64,000 nt of DNA from Pseudoxanthomonas sp. Root630 (GTDB taxonomy: Bacteria > Pseudomonadota > Gammaproteobacteria > Xanthomonadales > Xanthomonadaceae): positions 25,850 to 89,849 of the forward strand of contig NZ_LMGY01000015.1 of the NCBI RefSeq assembly GCF_001427585.1, read 5' to 3'. Positions 18,414 through 26,943 of the stretch are shown piece by piece; position 1 is the first letter of the stretch, and the number at the start of each line of letters is the position of its first letter. The position numbers were made by a program, and so were the translations under genes. The notes below the pieces were generated by a model. The model was not told the origin of the DNA. It saw nothing but the letters and a program-made list of their open reading frames with translations, and did no database searches.

Positions 18414-19246
18414 CAGCCCGCCGAACGCACGTAGACGCGCTTCAGGCCGTTCTCGCTCGCGCGCTCCTCGACGGCGAAATGGCGCGGATGCGCCTTCAGC
18501 AGGTCGCTGAGCTTCTTGTGGCCGTACAGGCGCGTGTCGAAATCCGGGCGCACCTTGTTGAGGTAGCTGCCCACGCTGCCGAGGAACGCCCACCCCTGGT
18601 CGTCGCTGGCTTCCTCGATCGCCTGCCGGATCAGCCGCAGCGGCAGCGATTCGTGCCGTGCCTGCTCCACGACCGGCGCCGCGGTGGGCTCGGCCTGCGC
18701 GGCAGGCTTCTTCGCCGCGGGCTTGGCCGCCCTCTTCGCGGGCTTCGCCGGCGGCGGGGGCAGCGGGGCAGACACCTCGCTGCGTAGGACTTCGACGTAG
18801 ATGAACTTGTCGCAGGCCTGCACGAACGCATCCGGCGTCTTGCGTTCGCCGAAGCCGTACACCGTCAGGCCTTCCTCGCGCAGGCGCTGGGCCAGGCGGG
18901 TGAAGTCGCTGTCGCTGGAGACCAGGCAGACGCCGTCGAACCGCCGGGTGTACATCAGGTCCATCGCATCGATGATCAGCGAGCTGTCGGTGGCGTTCTT
19001 GCCACTGGTGTAGGCGAACTGCTGCACGGGATTGATCGAGTGCTTCAGCAGCGCCTGCTTCCACTGGGTCATCCGGGTGCTGGTGAAGTCGCCATAGATG
19101 CGCTTCACGCTCGCCACGCCGTACTTGGCGATTTCGGCGAGCAAGCCTTCGATGACGGCCGGCTGGGCGTTGTCGGCATCGATCAGCACCGCGAGGCGCG
19201 GTTGTTCGTCGTCGTTCTCGGGCTTGGCGACCGGGCGGGACTTCAT
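18413..19246 (-). CDS. NYN-domain (LabA/DUF88-type) putative ribonuclease with C-terminal LOTUS/OST-HTH-like domain
   Basis: 277 residues from ATG 19246 (MKSRPVAKPENDDEQPRL) with GGAG upstream; an extra upstream ATG at 19294 would add 16 residues. NYN/PIN-like core: AVLIDADNAQ (catalytic Asp pair), VKRIYGDFTS, TDSSLIIDAMDLMY and CLVSSDSDFTRLAQRLREEG. A Lys/Ala/Pro-rich linker follows (PPPPAKPAKRAAKPAAKKPA), then SDDQGWAFLGSVGSYLNKVRPDFD...LSDLLKAHPRHF, an OST-HTH-like RNA-binding module. Likely acts on RNA; substrate unknown. Coupled to the DUF938 methyltransferase. Confidence 0.85.
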   Translation of the reverse strand: MKSRPVAKPENDDEQPRLAVLIDADNAQPAVIEGLLAEIAKYGVASVKRIYGDFTSTRMTQWKQALLKHSINPVQQFAYTSGKNATDSSLIIDAMDLMYTRRFDGVCLVSSDSDFTRLAQRLREEGLTVYGFGERKTPDAFVQACDKFIYVEVLRSEVSAPLPPPPAKPAKRAAKPAAKKPAAQAEPTAAPVVEQARHESLPLRLIRQAIEEASDDQGWAFLGSVGSYLNKVRPDFDTRLYGHKKLSDLLKAHPRHFAVEERASENGLKRVYVRSAG

Positions 19247-19371
19247 GCGCGCCGACTCCTGCAGGGGGATGGGCCGCATTGTGCACCACGTCACCCGGCC
19301 ATGACCGGCGTCACTTGACGCTGCGCGGCACGCCGACGACAGTCCGGTGCTCCCTTCCTCCGGACACGCGC

Positions 19372-21000
19372 ATGCAGCGACGCGACTTCCTGACCCTCGG
19401 CGGCCTCGCCTTCGCCGGCCTCGCCCTGCCCGGCACGCGCGTCATCGCGGCCGAAGCGCTGCTGGAACCCGGCGACGTGGCGAAGAAGAAGCGCCTGGCC
19501 GAAGCCGCGCTGTCGGCCGCCACCGCCGCGGGCGCGAGCTACTGCGACGTGCGCGTCGGCCGTTATCTGCGGCAGTCGCTGATCACCCGCGAGGACAAGG
19601 TGCAGAACGTGGTGAACACCGAATCCTCCGGCGTCGGCGTGCGCGTGATCGCGCAGGGCGCGTGGGGCTTCGCGGCGACGAACGACGCCACACCCGATGG
19701 CGTCGCCGCGGCCGCACGCCAGGCCGTGGCGATCGCGCGCGCCAACGCGCGCATCCAGGGCAAGCCCGTGCAGCTGGCGCCACTGAAGGGCGCCGGCGAG
19801 GTGGCGTGGCGCACACCGATCGTGAAGAACGCCATGGCGGTGCCGGTGAAGGAGAAAGTGGACCTGCTGCTGGACGCGAACGCCACCGCGCTCGCCGCCG
19901 GCGCCAGCTTCGCCGCGTCGCGCATGTTCGTGATCAACGAGCAGAAATACTTCGCCAGCACCGATGGTTCCTGGATCGACCAGGACGTGCACCGCATCTG
20001 GGTGCCCTTCACGGTGACGGTGGTGGACCAGGCGACCGGCAGGTTCAAGACGCGTGATGGACTCTCTGCCCCGATGGGCATGGGCTACGAGTACCTGGAT
20101 GCCAACGCGGCCGACAAGATCGCGCTGCCGGGCGGCATGGTGGCCTATGGCGCGTCGTACGACCTGCGCGAGGACATCGTCGCCGCGGCGAAGCAGGCGC
20201 GGGCCAAGCTGACCGCGCCGTCGGTGAAGCCCGGCAAGTACGACCTGGTGCTGGATCCGTCCAACCTGTTCCTGACCATCCACGAGAACGTCGGCCATCC
20301 GCTGGAGCTGGACCGCGTGCTGGGCTACGAAGCCAACTACGCCGGCACCAGCTTCGCCACGCTGGACAAGCGCGAGCAGCGCTTCCAGTGGGGCAGCCCG
20401 ATCGTCAACTTCACCGCCGACAAGACCGAGCCGCGCAGCCTCGGCGCGGTGGGCTACGACGACGAAGGGGTGAAGACGCGCCGCTGGGACTTGGTGAAGG
20501 ACGGCGTGCTGGTCAACTACCAGGCGACCCGCGACGAGGTGCATATCCTCGGCGAGGACGCATCGCACGGCTGCAGCTACGCCGATTCGTGGAGCAGCGT
20601 GCAGTTCCAGCGCATGGCCAACGTGTCGCTGGCGCCCGGCAAGACACCGCTGACGGTGGCCGAGATGGTGAAGGACGTGGAGAACGGCCTGTACATTCAC
20701 GGCCGCGGCTCGTACTCGATCGACCAGCAGCGTTACAACGCGCAGTTCGGCGGACAGCTCTACTTCGAGATCAAGAACGGACAGGTGACGCGCCAGGTCG
20801 AGGACGCGGCCTACCAGATCCGCACGCCGGAGTTCTGGAACGCCTGCACCGCGATCTGCGATGCGCGCGATTTCCGCCTCGGCGGTTCGTTCTTCGACGG
20901 CAAGGGCCAGCCCAGCCAGGTGTCGGCGGTGTCGCACGGCTCGGCCACCACGCGCTTCAACGGCATCAACATCATCAACACGGCGCGCAGCCTGGGATAA
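19372..21000 (+). CDS. Tat-exported TldD/PmbA-family metallopeptidase, copy 1
   Basis: 542 residues from ATG 19372. The N-terminus MQRRDFLTLGGLAFAGLALPG is a twin-arginine signal, so the folded protein should be exported. TldD-type features: YCDVRVGRYLRQ, SSGVGVRVIAQGAWGFA, and the metal motif HENVGH (304-309), equivalent to TldD HExxxH. Where E. coli TldD has a third ligand in CGKEGQ, this protein reads FDGKGQ, so that Cys seems absent. Cytosolic TldD/E trims microcin B17 and CcdA; an exported version would act in the periplasm. Followed by a close paralogue and a TldE-like gene. Divergent from the NYN gene. Confidence 0.88.
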   Translation: MQRRDFLTLGGLAFAGLALPGTRVIAAEALLEPGDVAKKKRLAEAALSAATAAGASYCDVRVGRYLRQSLITREDKVQNVVNTESSGVGVRVIAQGAWGFAATNDATPDGVAAAARQAVAIARANARIQGKPVQLAPLKGAGEVAWRTPIVKNAMAVPVKEKVDLLLDANATALAAGASFAASRMFVINEQKYFASTDGSWIDQDVHRIWVPFTVTVVDQATGRFKTRDGLSAPMGMGYEYLDANAADKIALPGGMVAYGASYDLREDIVAAAKQARAKLTAPSVKPGKYDLVLDPSNLFLTIHENVGHPLELDRVLGYEANYAGTSFATLDKREQRFQWGSPIVNFTADKTEPRSLGAVGYDDEGVKTRRWDLVKDGVLVNYQATRDEVHILGEDASHGCSYADSWSSVQFQRMANVSLAPGKTPLTVAEMVKDVENGLYIHGRGSYSIDQQRYNAQFGGQLYFEIKNGQVTRQVEDAAYQIRTPEFWNACTAICDARDFRLGGSFFDGKGQPSQVSAVSHGSATTRFNGINIINTARSLG

Positions 21001-21010
21001 GACCATCGCC

Positions 21011-21090
21011 CGTCGTCCCGGCGCACGCTGGGACCCCGCTTGCTCTTCGCAACGTGGAAGCCGATGGATCCCGGCGTACGCCGGGATGAC
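21011..21090. repeat. REP-like inverted pair between the two TldD-like genes
   Basis: CGTCGTCCCGGCGCACGCTG at 21011 faces GGATCCCGGCGTACGCCGGG...ATGACG ending at 21090 (about four mismatches). Arms of the type GGATCCCGGCGT/ACGCCGGGATGACG are common dispersed palindromes in this family; another half-copy is at about 58482-58508. Confidence 0.6.
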
Positions 21091-21275
21091 GGGATCAAAG
21101 ATCGTGGCGACCACAGGCAGGATGTCTGTCATGTATGCCGAAAGTCATTTGACGCTGTCTCCACGTGGGCGCAAGAATCCGGGACGACCTGCGCGGTGGT
21201 GAAGGCGCAGGCCGGAATGCTCCCGTCGCAGTGCCCCGCCTGCCGCCCGGCAGGCCCAACCGGTGGAGAATTGCC

Positions 21276-22910
21276 TTGCAACGTCGTGACTTCCTGGCCA
21301 TGACCGGCCTCAGCCTGGGCGGCCTGATGGTGCCGTCCTTCCTCGGCAAGGCGATCGCCGCCGAGCAACTCCAGTCCACCCTCGACGTCGCCTTCAAGAA
21401 GCGCCTCGCCGATGCCGCCCTCGCCGCGGCCAAGCAGGCCGGCGCGACCTACTGCGACGTGCGCATCGGGCGCTACCTGCGCCAGTTCGTGATCACCCGC
21501 GAGGACAAGGTGCAGAACGTGGTGAACACCGAGTCCACCGGCGCCGGCATCCGCGTGATCGCCAACGGCGCCTGGGGCTTCGCCGCCACCAACACGCTGA
21601 CCGCCGAGGGCGTGGCCGCCGCCGCGCGCCAGGCCGCCGCCATCGCCAAGGCCAACAGCAAGACCCAGACCGCGCCGGTGCAGCTGGCCAAGGCGCCGGG
21701 CTTCGGCGAGGTGTCGTGGAAGACGCCGATCAAGAAGAACGCGATGGACGTGCCGATCAAGGACAAGGTCGACCTGCTGCTGGGCGTCAACGCCGCGGCG
21801 ATCAATGCCGGTGCGGACTTCGTCAACTCGATGATGTTCCTGGTCAACGAGCAGAAGTACTTCGCCAGCACCGACGGCTCCTACATCGACCAGGACGTGC
21901 ACCGCATCTGGGTGCCGATGACGGTCACCGCCATCGACAAGGCCAGCGGCAAGTTCCGCACCCGCGACGGCCTGTCCTCGCCGATGGGCCTGGGCTACGA
22001 GTACCTGGACGGCGATGCCAGCCAGAAGTTCGCCACGCCGAACGGCGTGATCAACTACGGCCTGTCCTACGACATGAAGGAAGACGCCATCGCCTCGGCC
22101 AAGCAGGCGCGCGCGAAGCTCACGGCGCCGTCGGTGAAGCCGGGCAAGTACGACCTGGTGCTGGACCCCTCGCACACCTGGCTGACCATCCACGAATCGG
22201 TCGGCCACCCGCTCGAGCTCGACCGCGTGCTCGGCTATGAAGCCAACTACGCCGGTACCAGCTTCGCCACCCTGGACAAGCGCGAGCAGCGCTTCCAGTA
22301 CGGCAGCGAGCTGGTCAACCTGTTCGCCGACAAGACCCAACCCGGCAGCCTGGGCGCGGTCGGTTACGACGACGAAGGCGTGAAGACCAAGCGCTGGGAC
22401 CTGGTGAGCGCCGGCAAGCTGGTCGATTACCAGACCATCCGCGACCAGGCCCATATCCTGGGCAAGACCGAATCCGACGGCTGCTGCTACGCCGACTCCT
22501 GGAGCAGCGTGCAGTTCCAGCGCATGGCCAACGTATCGCTGGCCGCCGGCAAGGCCAAGCTGTCCGTGGCGGACATGGTGAAGAACGTCGAGAACGGCAT
22601 CTACATCATCGGCGACGGCTCGTTCTCGATCGACCAGCAGCGCTACAACGCGCAGTTCGGCGGCCAGCTCTTCTACGAGATCAAGAACGGCAAGATCACC
22701 CAGCAGATCGAGGACGTGGCCTACCAGATCCGCACGCCGGAGTTCTGGAACGCCTGCGCCGCCGTCTGCGACGAAAGCGACTACCGCCTGGGCGGTTCGT
22801 TCTTCGACGGCAAGGGCCAGCCCGGCCAGGTGTCCGCGGTCTCGCACGGGTCGTCCACCGCGCGCTTCAACGGCATCAACGTCATCAACACCGCCCGCTC
22901 GCTCGGCTGA
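21276..22910 (+). CDS. Tat-exported TldD/PmbA-family metallopeptidase, copy 2
   Basis: 544 residues from a TTG at 21276 (GGTGGAG upstream); this start gives the twin-arginine signal MQRRDFLAMTGLSLGGLMVP, while later ATGs would break it. It is clearly a tandem paralogue of the preceding gene: KLTAPSVKPGKYDLVLDPS and long stretches around the active site are identical. The metal motif is HESVGH (306-311); FDGKGQ again replaces the canonical CGKEGQ. It has its own differences in the N-terminal half, so the copies may form a heteromer or differ in substrate. It is 23 bp from the TldE-like gene. Confidence 0.88.
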   Translation: MQRRDFLAMTGLSLGGLMVPSFLGKAIAAEQLQSTLDVAFKKRLADAALAAAKQAGATYCDVRIGRYLRQFVITREDKVQNVVNTESTGAGIRVIANGAWGFAATNTLTAEGVAAAARQAAAIAKANSKTQTAPVQLAKAPGFGEVSWKTPIKKNAMDVPIKDKVDLLLGVNAAAINAGADFVNSMMFLVNEQKYFASTDGSYIDQDVHRIWVPMTVTAIDKASGKFRTRDGLSSPMGLGYEYLDGDASQKFATPNGVINYGLSYDMKEDAIASAKQARAKLTAPSVKPGKYDLVLDPSHTWLTIHESVGHPLELDRVLGYEANYAGTSFATLDKREQRFQYGSELVNLFADKTQPGSLGAVGYDDEGVKTKRWDLVSAGKLVDYQTIRDQAHILGKTESDGCCYADSWSSVQFQRMANVSLAAGKAKLSVADMVKNVENGIYIIGDGSFSIDQQRYNAQFGGQLFYEIKNGKITQQIEDVAYQIRTPEFWNACAAVCDESDYRLGGSFFDGKGQPGQVSAVSHGSSTARFNGINVINTARSLG

Positions 22911-22933
22911 TCGGCGCAAGGAGACCCTAGAAC

Positions 22934-24268
22934 ATGAGCATCCTCACCGAAGCGCAGGCCAAGGCCATCCTGGACAAGGTCATCGCGCTGTCCACCGCCG
23001 ACGAATGCACCGCGTCCCTCACCGGTTCCGTGGACGGCAACATCCGTTTCGCGCTTAACAACGTTTCCACCAGCGGCATCGTCAGCAACACCGACCTGGG
23101 CGTGCAGGTGGCGTTCGGCAAGCGCGTGGGCATCGCGACGATCAACGAATTCGACGACGCCGCGCTGGAACGCGTGGTCCGCCGCGCCGAAGACCTCGCC
23201 CGCCTGGCGCCGGAGAACCCCGAGTTCATGCCGGCCGTCGAGAAGCAGACCTACAAGGCCAGCCCCACCTTCAGCGAATCCACTGCCGCGATCACGCCGG
23301 AATTCCGCGCCCAGGTCGCCGCCGATTCGATCGGTCCGTGCAAAGCGGAGAAGCTGATCGCCGCCGGCTTCCTCGAAGACGGCCAGAGCTTCGTCGCCTT
23401 CGCCAACAGCAAGGGCAACTTCGGCTACCAGCGCGCGACCGGGTTCAACTACACCTGCACGGTGCGCACCGAGGACGGCCGCGGTTCGGGCTGGGTCGGC
23501 CGCAACCTGAAGGACGCGAGTGCGTTCAAGGCCGACAGCGACATCCGCACCGCGATGCGCAAGGCCAGCGAATCGGCCGAAGCCAAGGCGCTGGAACCGG
23601 GCAAGTACACGGTGATCCTGGAGCCGGCCGCGGCCGCAGGCCTGATCTCCTTCATGATGAATTTCTTCGACGCACGCCAGGCCGACGAAGGCCGCAGCTT
23701 CCTGTCCAAGAAGGGCGGCGGCAACAAGCTGGGCGAGCAGGTCTACGACCCGCGCGTGAACATCAGCGCCGACCCGTGGCACCCCGGTGCGGAAGTGATG
23801 CCGTGGGACGGCGAAGGCCTGCCGCGCGAGAAGATGGCCATCGTCGAGAACGGCAAGATCGCCAACCTGGAGTACTCGCGCTTCTGGGCACAGAAGCAGG
23901 GCAAGCGCGCGATCGGTTCGCCCGGCAACCTGCTGGTGGCCGGCGGCACCAAGTCCACGGCCGAACTGGTCGCCGGCACGCAGAAGGGCATCCTCGTCAC
24001 GCGCACCTGGTACATCCGCATGGTCGATCCGCAGACCGTGCTGCTGACGGGCCTGACCCGCGACGGCACGTTCTACATCGAGAACGGGCAGATCAAGCAC
24101 CCGGTGAAGAACTTCCGCTTCAACGAATCGCCGGTGATCATGCTCAACAACATCGAAGAGCTGGGCAAGCCGGTGCGCGTGGCCGGCGACGAGTCCAGCT
24201 TCGTGATGATGATCCCGCCGATGAAGCTGCGCGACTTCACCTTCACGTCGCTGTCGGACGCCGTCTAA
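22934..24268 (+). CDS. TldE/PmbA-like partner protein
   Basis: 444 residues with an excellent ribosome site (AAGGAG). It has the TldE/PmbA shape without the HExxxH metal motif: STSGIVSNTDLGVQVAFGKRVG near the N-terminus, LEPAAAAGLISFMMNFF mid-protein, and WYIRMVDPQTVLLTGLTRDGTF with ENGQIKHPVKNFRFNESP at the C-terminus. TldE is the non-catalytic partner of TldD. It has no signal peptide, although its presumed partners carry Tat signals. It would have to be carried through Tat with them or act before export (inference). Confidence 0.85.
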   Translation: MSILTEAQAKAILDKVIALSTADECTASLTGSVDGNIRFALNNVSTSGIVSNTDLGVQVAFGKRVGIATINEFDDAALERVVRRAEDLARLAPENPEFMPAVEKQTYKASPTFSESTAAITPEFRAQVAADSIGPCKAEKLIAAGFLEDGQSFVAFANSKGNFGYQRATGFNYTCTVRTEDGRGSGWVGRNLKDASAFKADSDIRTAMRKASESAEAKALEPGKYTVILEPAAAAGLISFMMNFFDARQADEGRSFLSKKGGGNKLGEQVYDPRVNISADPWHPGAEVMPWDGEGLPREKMAIVENGKIANLEYSRFWAQKQGKRAIGSPGNLLVAGGTKSTAELVAGTQKGILVTRTWYIRMVDPQTVLLTGLTRDGTFYIENGQIKHPVKNFRFNESPVIMLNNIEELGKPVRVAGDESSFVMMIPPMKLRDFTFTSLSDAV

Positions 24269-24279
24269 GCGCCTTTGAG

Positions 24280-24304
24280 GATCCGCCCTCCCGCAGGCCG
24301 GGAG
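24280..24304 (+). other. Hairpin in the TldE-DUF4159 gap
   Basis: CCCTCCCGCAGGCCGGGAGGG folds into a stem before the DUF4159 start. There is no T-run; it may process or pause the operon transcript. Confidence 0.3.
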
Positions 24305-24314
24305 GGCACCCCCC

Positions 24315-25025
24315 ATGAACCTCACGCGCGCGCAGTTCCTCCGCCTGCTCACCGGCGGCCTGGCTGGCGCCATGCTGGCCGGGCCGACGCGGAGCGCGCG
24401 CGCGGCCGGTAACTACGATTTCCATTTCACCCGGCTGAAGTACGACTCCGGCGACTGGGACGTGGACGCGCGCATGCCGTCCAACCTGATCACCTCGCTG
24501 ATCGATTACACCACGATGCGCGTGGACCCGAAGGAACACGTGCTGGCGCTGTCCGACCCGCGCATGCTCGCCGCCCCGTTCTGCTACCTGGCCGGGCACA
24601 AGCTGGTCGAGTTCAACCCGGTGGAGCGCCGCCACTTCGAGCGTTACGTGCGCAACGGCGGCTTCGTGTTCGTCGACGACTGCAACCACGACATCGACGG
24701 CCTGTTCGCCAAGTCGTTCGAGGCGCAGATGGCGTCGATCTTCGGCGCGAAGGCGATGAAGAAGCTGCCGAACACGCACGCGATCTATTCTTCGTTCTTC
24801 AAGTTCGACGGCCCGCCGGCCACCAGCTTCGAGCTCAACGGCTGGGGCGACGACCTGGTACACGAGTACCTGCAGGGCATCGAGATCAACGGCCGCCTCG
24901 GCGTGCTCTACAGCAACAAGGACTACGGCTGCGAGTGGGACTACGACTGGCGCAACAAGCGCTTCCTGGCCGAGGACAACACCAAGTTCGCGGTCAACCT
25001 CGTGATCTACGCGCTGACCACCTGA
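24315..25025 (+). CDS. DUF4159 domain-containing exported protein
   Basis: 236 residues. The N-terminus MNLTRAQFLRLLTGGLAGAMLAGPT looks like an export signal; it keeps the FLRLL spacing of a Tat signal but has one Arg rather than two. DUF4159 features: FHFTRLKYDSGDWDVDARMP, HVLALSDPRMLAAPFCYLAG, RHFERYVRNGGFVFVDDCNHD and HAIYSSFF. The fold is ThuA/GATase-like. DUF4159 proteins often accompany MoxR/DUF58/BatA genes, as here. Role unknown; probably a periplasmic component of the same system. Confidence 0.85.
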   Translation: MNLTRAQFLRLLTGGLAGAMLAGPTRSARAAGNYDFHFTRLKYDSGDWDVDARMPSNLITSLIDYTTMRVDPKEHVLALSDPRMLAAPFCYLAGHKLVEFNPVERRHFERYVRNGGFVFVDDCNHDIDGLFAKSFEAQMASIFGAKAMKKLPNTHAIYSSFFKFDGPPATSFELNGWGDDLVHEYLQGIEINGRLGVLYSNKDYGCEWDYDWRNKRFLAEDNTKFAVNLVIYALTT

Positions 25026-25046
25026 CGCACTTCTTCCCGGACCCCC

Positions 25047-26042
25047 ATGAACGCATCCATCACCGAATCCGACCTCCAGCAGCAGCTCGCCACGCTGGGC
25101 GAACTCCGCGCCGCCATCGGCCAGGCCATCGTCGGCCAGCAGGACGTGGTGGAGCAGCTGCTGATCGGCCTGCTCGCCGGCGGCCACTGCCTGCTCGAAG
25201 GTGTGCCCGGCCTGGGCAAGACGCTGCTGGTGCGCTCGCTGGGCGAGGCATTGCACCTGCAGTTCCGTCGTGTGCAGTTCACCCCCGACCTGATGCCGAG
25301 CGACATCCTCGGCACCGAGCTGCTGGAGGAAGACCACGGCACGGGACATCGCCACTTCCGCTTCCAGCCCGGGCCGATCTTCACCAACCTGCTGCTCGCC
25401 GACGAACTCAACCGCACGCCGCCGAAGACCCAGGCCGCATTGCTGGAGGCGATGCAGGAACGCACCGTCAGCTACGCCGGCACCACGCATGCCCTGCCCT
25501 CGCCGTTCTTCGTGCTGGCCACGCAGAATCCGCTCGAACAGGCCGGCACCTACCCGTTGCCGGAAGCGCAGCTGGACCGTTTCCTGCTGCACATCCGCGT
25601 GGACTACCCCACCGAGCAGGAAGAACACGACATCCTGGCGCAGACCACCGGCCGCGCCGGCGGCGCGGTGCCGCGCGTGATGGAAGGCGAGGCCGTCCTC
25701 GCGCTGCAGAAGCATGTGCGCGACGTGCATGTCAGCGAGGACCTGCTGCGCTGGATCACCAAACTGGTCCGTGCCAGCCGGCCCGGCGACGGCGTGCCCG
25801 AGGAAATCCGCAAGTACGTGCGCTGGGGCGCCGGTCCTCGCGCGGGCCAGTCGCTGGTGCTCGCCGCGAAAGCGCGCGCGCTGCTGCATGGGCGCCTGGC
25901 GGCGACCCGCGAGGATATCGTCGCACTGGCGAAGCCGGTGATGCGCCACCGCCTGCTGCTGTCGTTCGCCGCCGAGGCCGAACAGGTCAGCGCGGACGAC
26001 GTGATCGCCGCGCTGCTGCGCGGCGTGCCGCTCGCCGCCTGA
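25047..26042 (+). CDS. MoxR-family AAA+ ATPase
   Basis: 331 residues. Walker A GVPGLGKT (52-59), Walker B LLLADELNRTPPKTQ (116-130, Asp119/Glu120), sensor region FVLATQNPLEQAGTYPLPEAQLDRF and a helical lid (AKPVMRHRLLLSFAAEAE). MoxR ATPases act as chaperones that remodel or load metals into partners bearing von Willebrand-type domains, supplied here by the next genes. Cytosolic; 21 bp after DUF4159 and 10 bp before DUF58. Confidence 0.94.
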   Translation: MNASITESDLQQQLATLGELRAAIGQAIVGQQDVVEQLLIGLLAGGHCLLEGVPGLGKTLLVRSLGEALHLQFRRVQFTPDLMPSDILGTELLEEDHGTGHRHFRFQPGPIFTNLLLADELNRTPPKTQAALLEAMQERTVSYAGTTHALPSPFFVLATQNPLEQAGTYPLPEAQLDRFLLHIRVDYPTEQEEHDILAQTTGRAGGAVPRVMEGEAVLALQKHVRDVHVSEDLLRWITKLVRASRPGDGVPEEIRKYVRWGAGPRAGQSLVLAAKARALLHGRLAATREDIVALAKPVMRHRLLLSFAAEAEQVSADDVIAALLRGVPLAA

Positions 26043-26052
26043 TCGACCGCCC

Positions 26053-26943
26053 ATGGCGCACGACCTGATCCCCGCCGACGTCCGCAGCCGGTTGAAGGAC
26101 CTGCGGCTGACCGCGCGCCGTGCGATCGGCGCGCAGGGGATCGGCGTGCACCACAGCCGCAGCCGCGGCGCCGGCCTGGAGTTCGCGCAGTACCGCGCCT
26201 ACGAGCCCGGCGACGAGCTGCGCCAGATCGACTGGAAACTTTACGCGCGCTCGGACCGCTTCTTCGTGCGCGAAGCCGAGCGCGAGAGTCCGCTGACGGT
26301 GTGGATCGTGCTCGACGCGACCGCCTCGATGGCGCAACGCGACGGCACGCGCGGCACGCGTTTCGACGCCGCGCGCAGCCTCGCGGCCTGCGTGGCCGAA
26401 TTGGCGCTGCGCCAGGGCGACCGCTTCGGCCTGCTCGTGCTGCACGGCGATGGCGTGCGCCTGGTCGCGCCTGGAAACGGCGCGCGCCAACGCGACCAGC
26501 TGCTGCTCGCGCTCCACGGCCTGCGCGCGGACGGTGCATTCCCCGCGCAGGAACGGTTGGGCCCGGTGTTCGAACGCATCGGTGCCGGCGATCTGGTGCT
26601 GGTACTCAGCGACTGGTTCGATGACGCCATGCCGGCGCTGGTGGAGCGACTCGCCGCCGCGCGGCGCGAGGTGCTGGCGATCCAGCTGCTGACCGCCGAG
26701 GAGCGCGACTTCCCCTACGCCGGTGGCCACCGCTTCCGTGACCCGGAAACCGGCGAGGAGCTGCTGGGCGATGCGGCGGCCCTGCGCGCGGACTACCTGC
26801 GCCGCTTCGCGGATGCCCAGGATGTACTCGATGCACGCCTGGATGCCGCCGGTATCCGCCATGCGCGCCATTACACCGACCAGCCGCTGGACCTGCCGCT
26901 GCGCCGGCTGTTCGGCGCGCGCGACGCGGCGGAGTACGCATGA
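26053..26943 (+). CDS. DUF58 domain-containing protein (vWA-like)
   Basis: 296 residues. DUF58 signature YEPGDELRQIDWKLYARSDRFFVREAE (50-76), then VWIVLDATASMA, whose D-x-T-x-S resembles a MIDAS metal site, and LVLSDWFDDAMPALVERL. Standard partner of MoxR ATPases. No transmembrane segment. The stop overlaps the BatA-like start by 4 nt (ATGA). Confidence 0.92.
   Translation: MAHDLIPADVRSRLKDLRLTARRAIGAQGIGVHHSRSRGAGLEFAQYRAYEPGDELRQIDWKLYARSDRFFVREAERESPLTVWIVLDATASMAQRDGTRGTRFDAARSLAACVAELALRQGDRFGLLVLHGDGVRLVAPGNGARQRDQLLLALHGLRADGAFPAQERLGPVFERIGAGDLVLVLSDWFDDAMPALVERLAAARREVLAIQLLTAEERDFPYAGGHRFRDPETGEELLGDAAALRADYLRRFADAQDVLDARLDAAGIRHARHYTDQPLDLPLRRLFGARDAAEYA

Noticed and set aside
17796-19289. 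A 497-codon minus-strand frame that would fuse an N-terminal extension to the DUF938 methyltransferase
   Set aside because: The upstream part is the out-of-frame shadow of the NYN gene. The methyltransferase begins naturally at ATG 18413.
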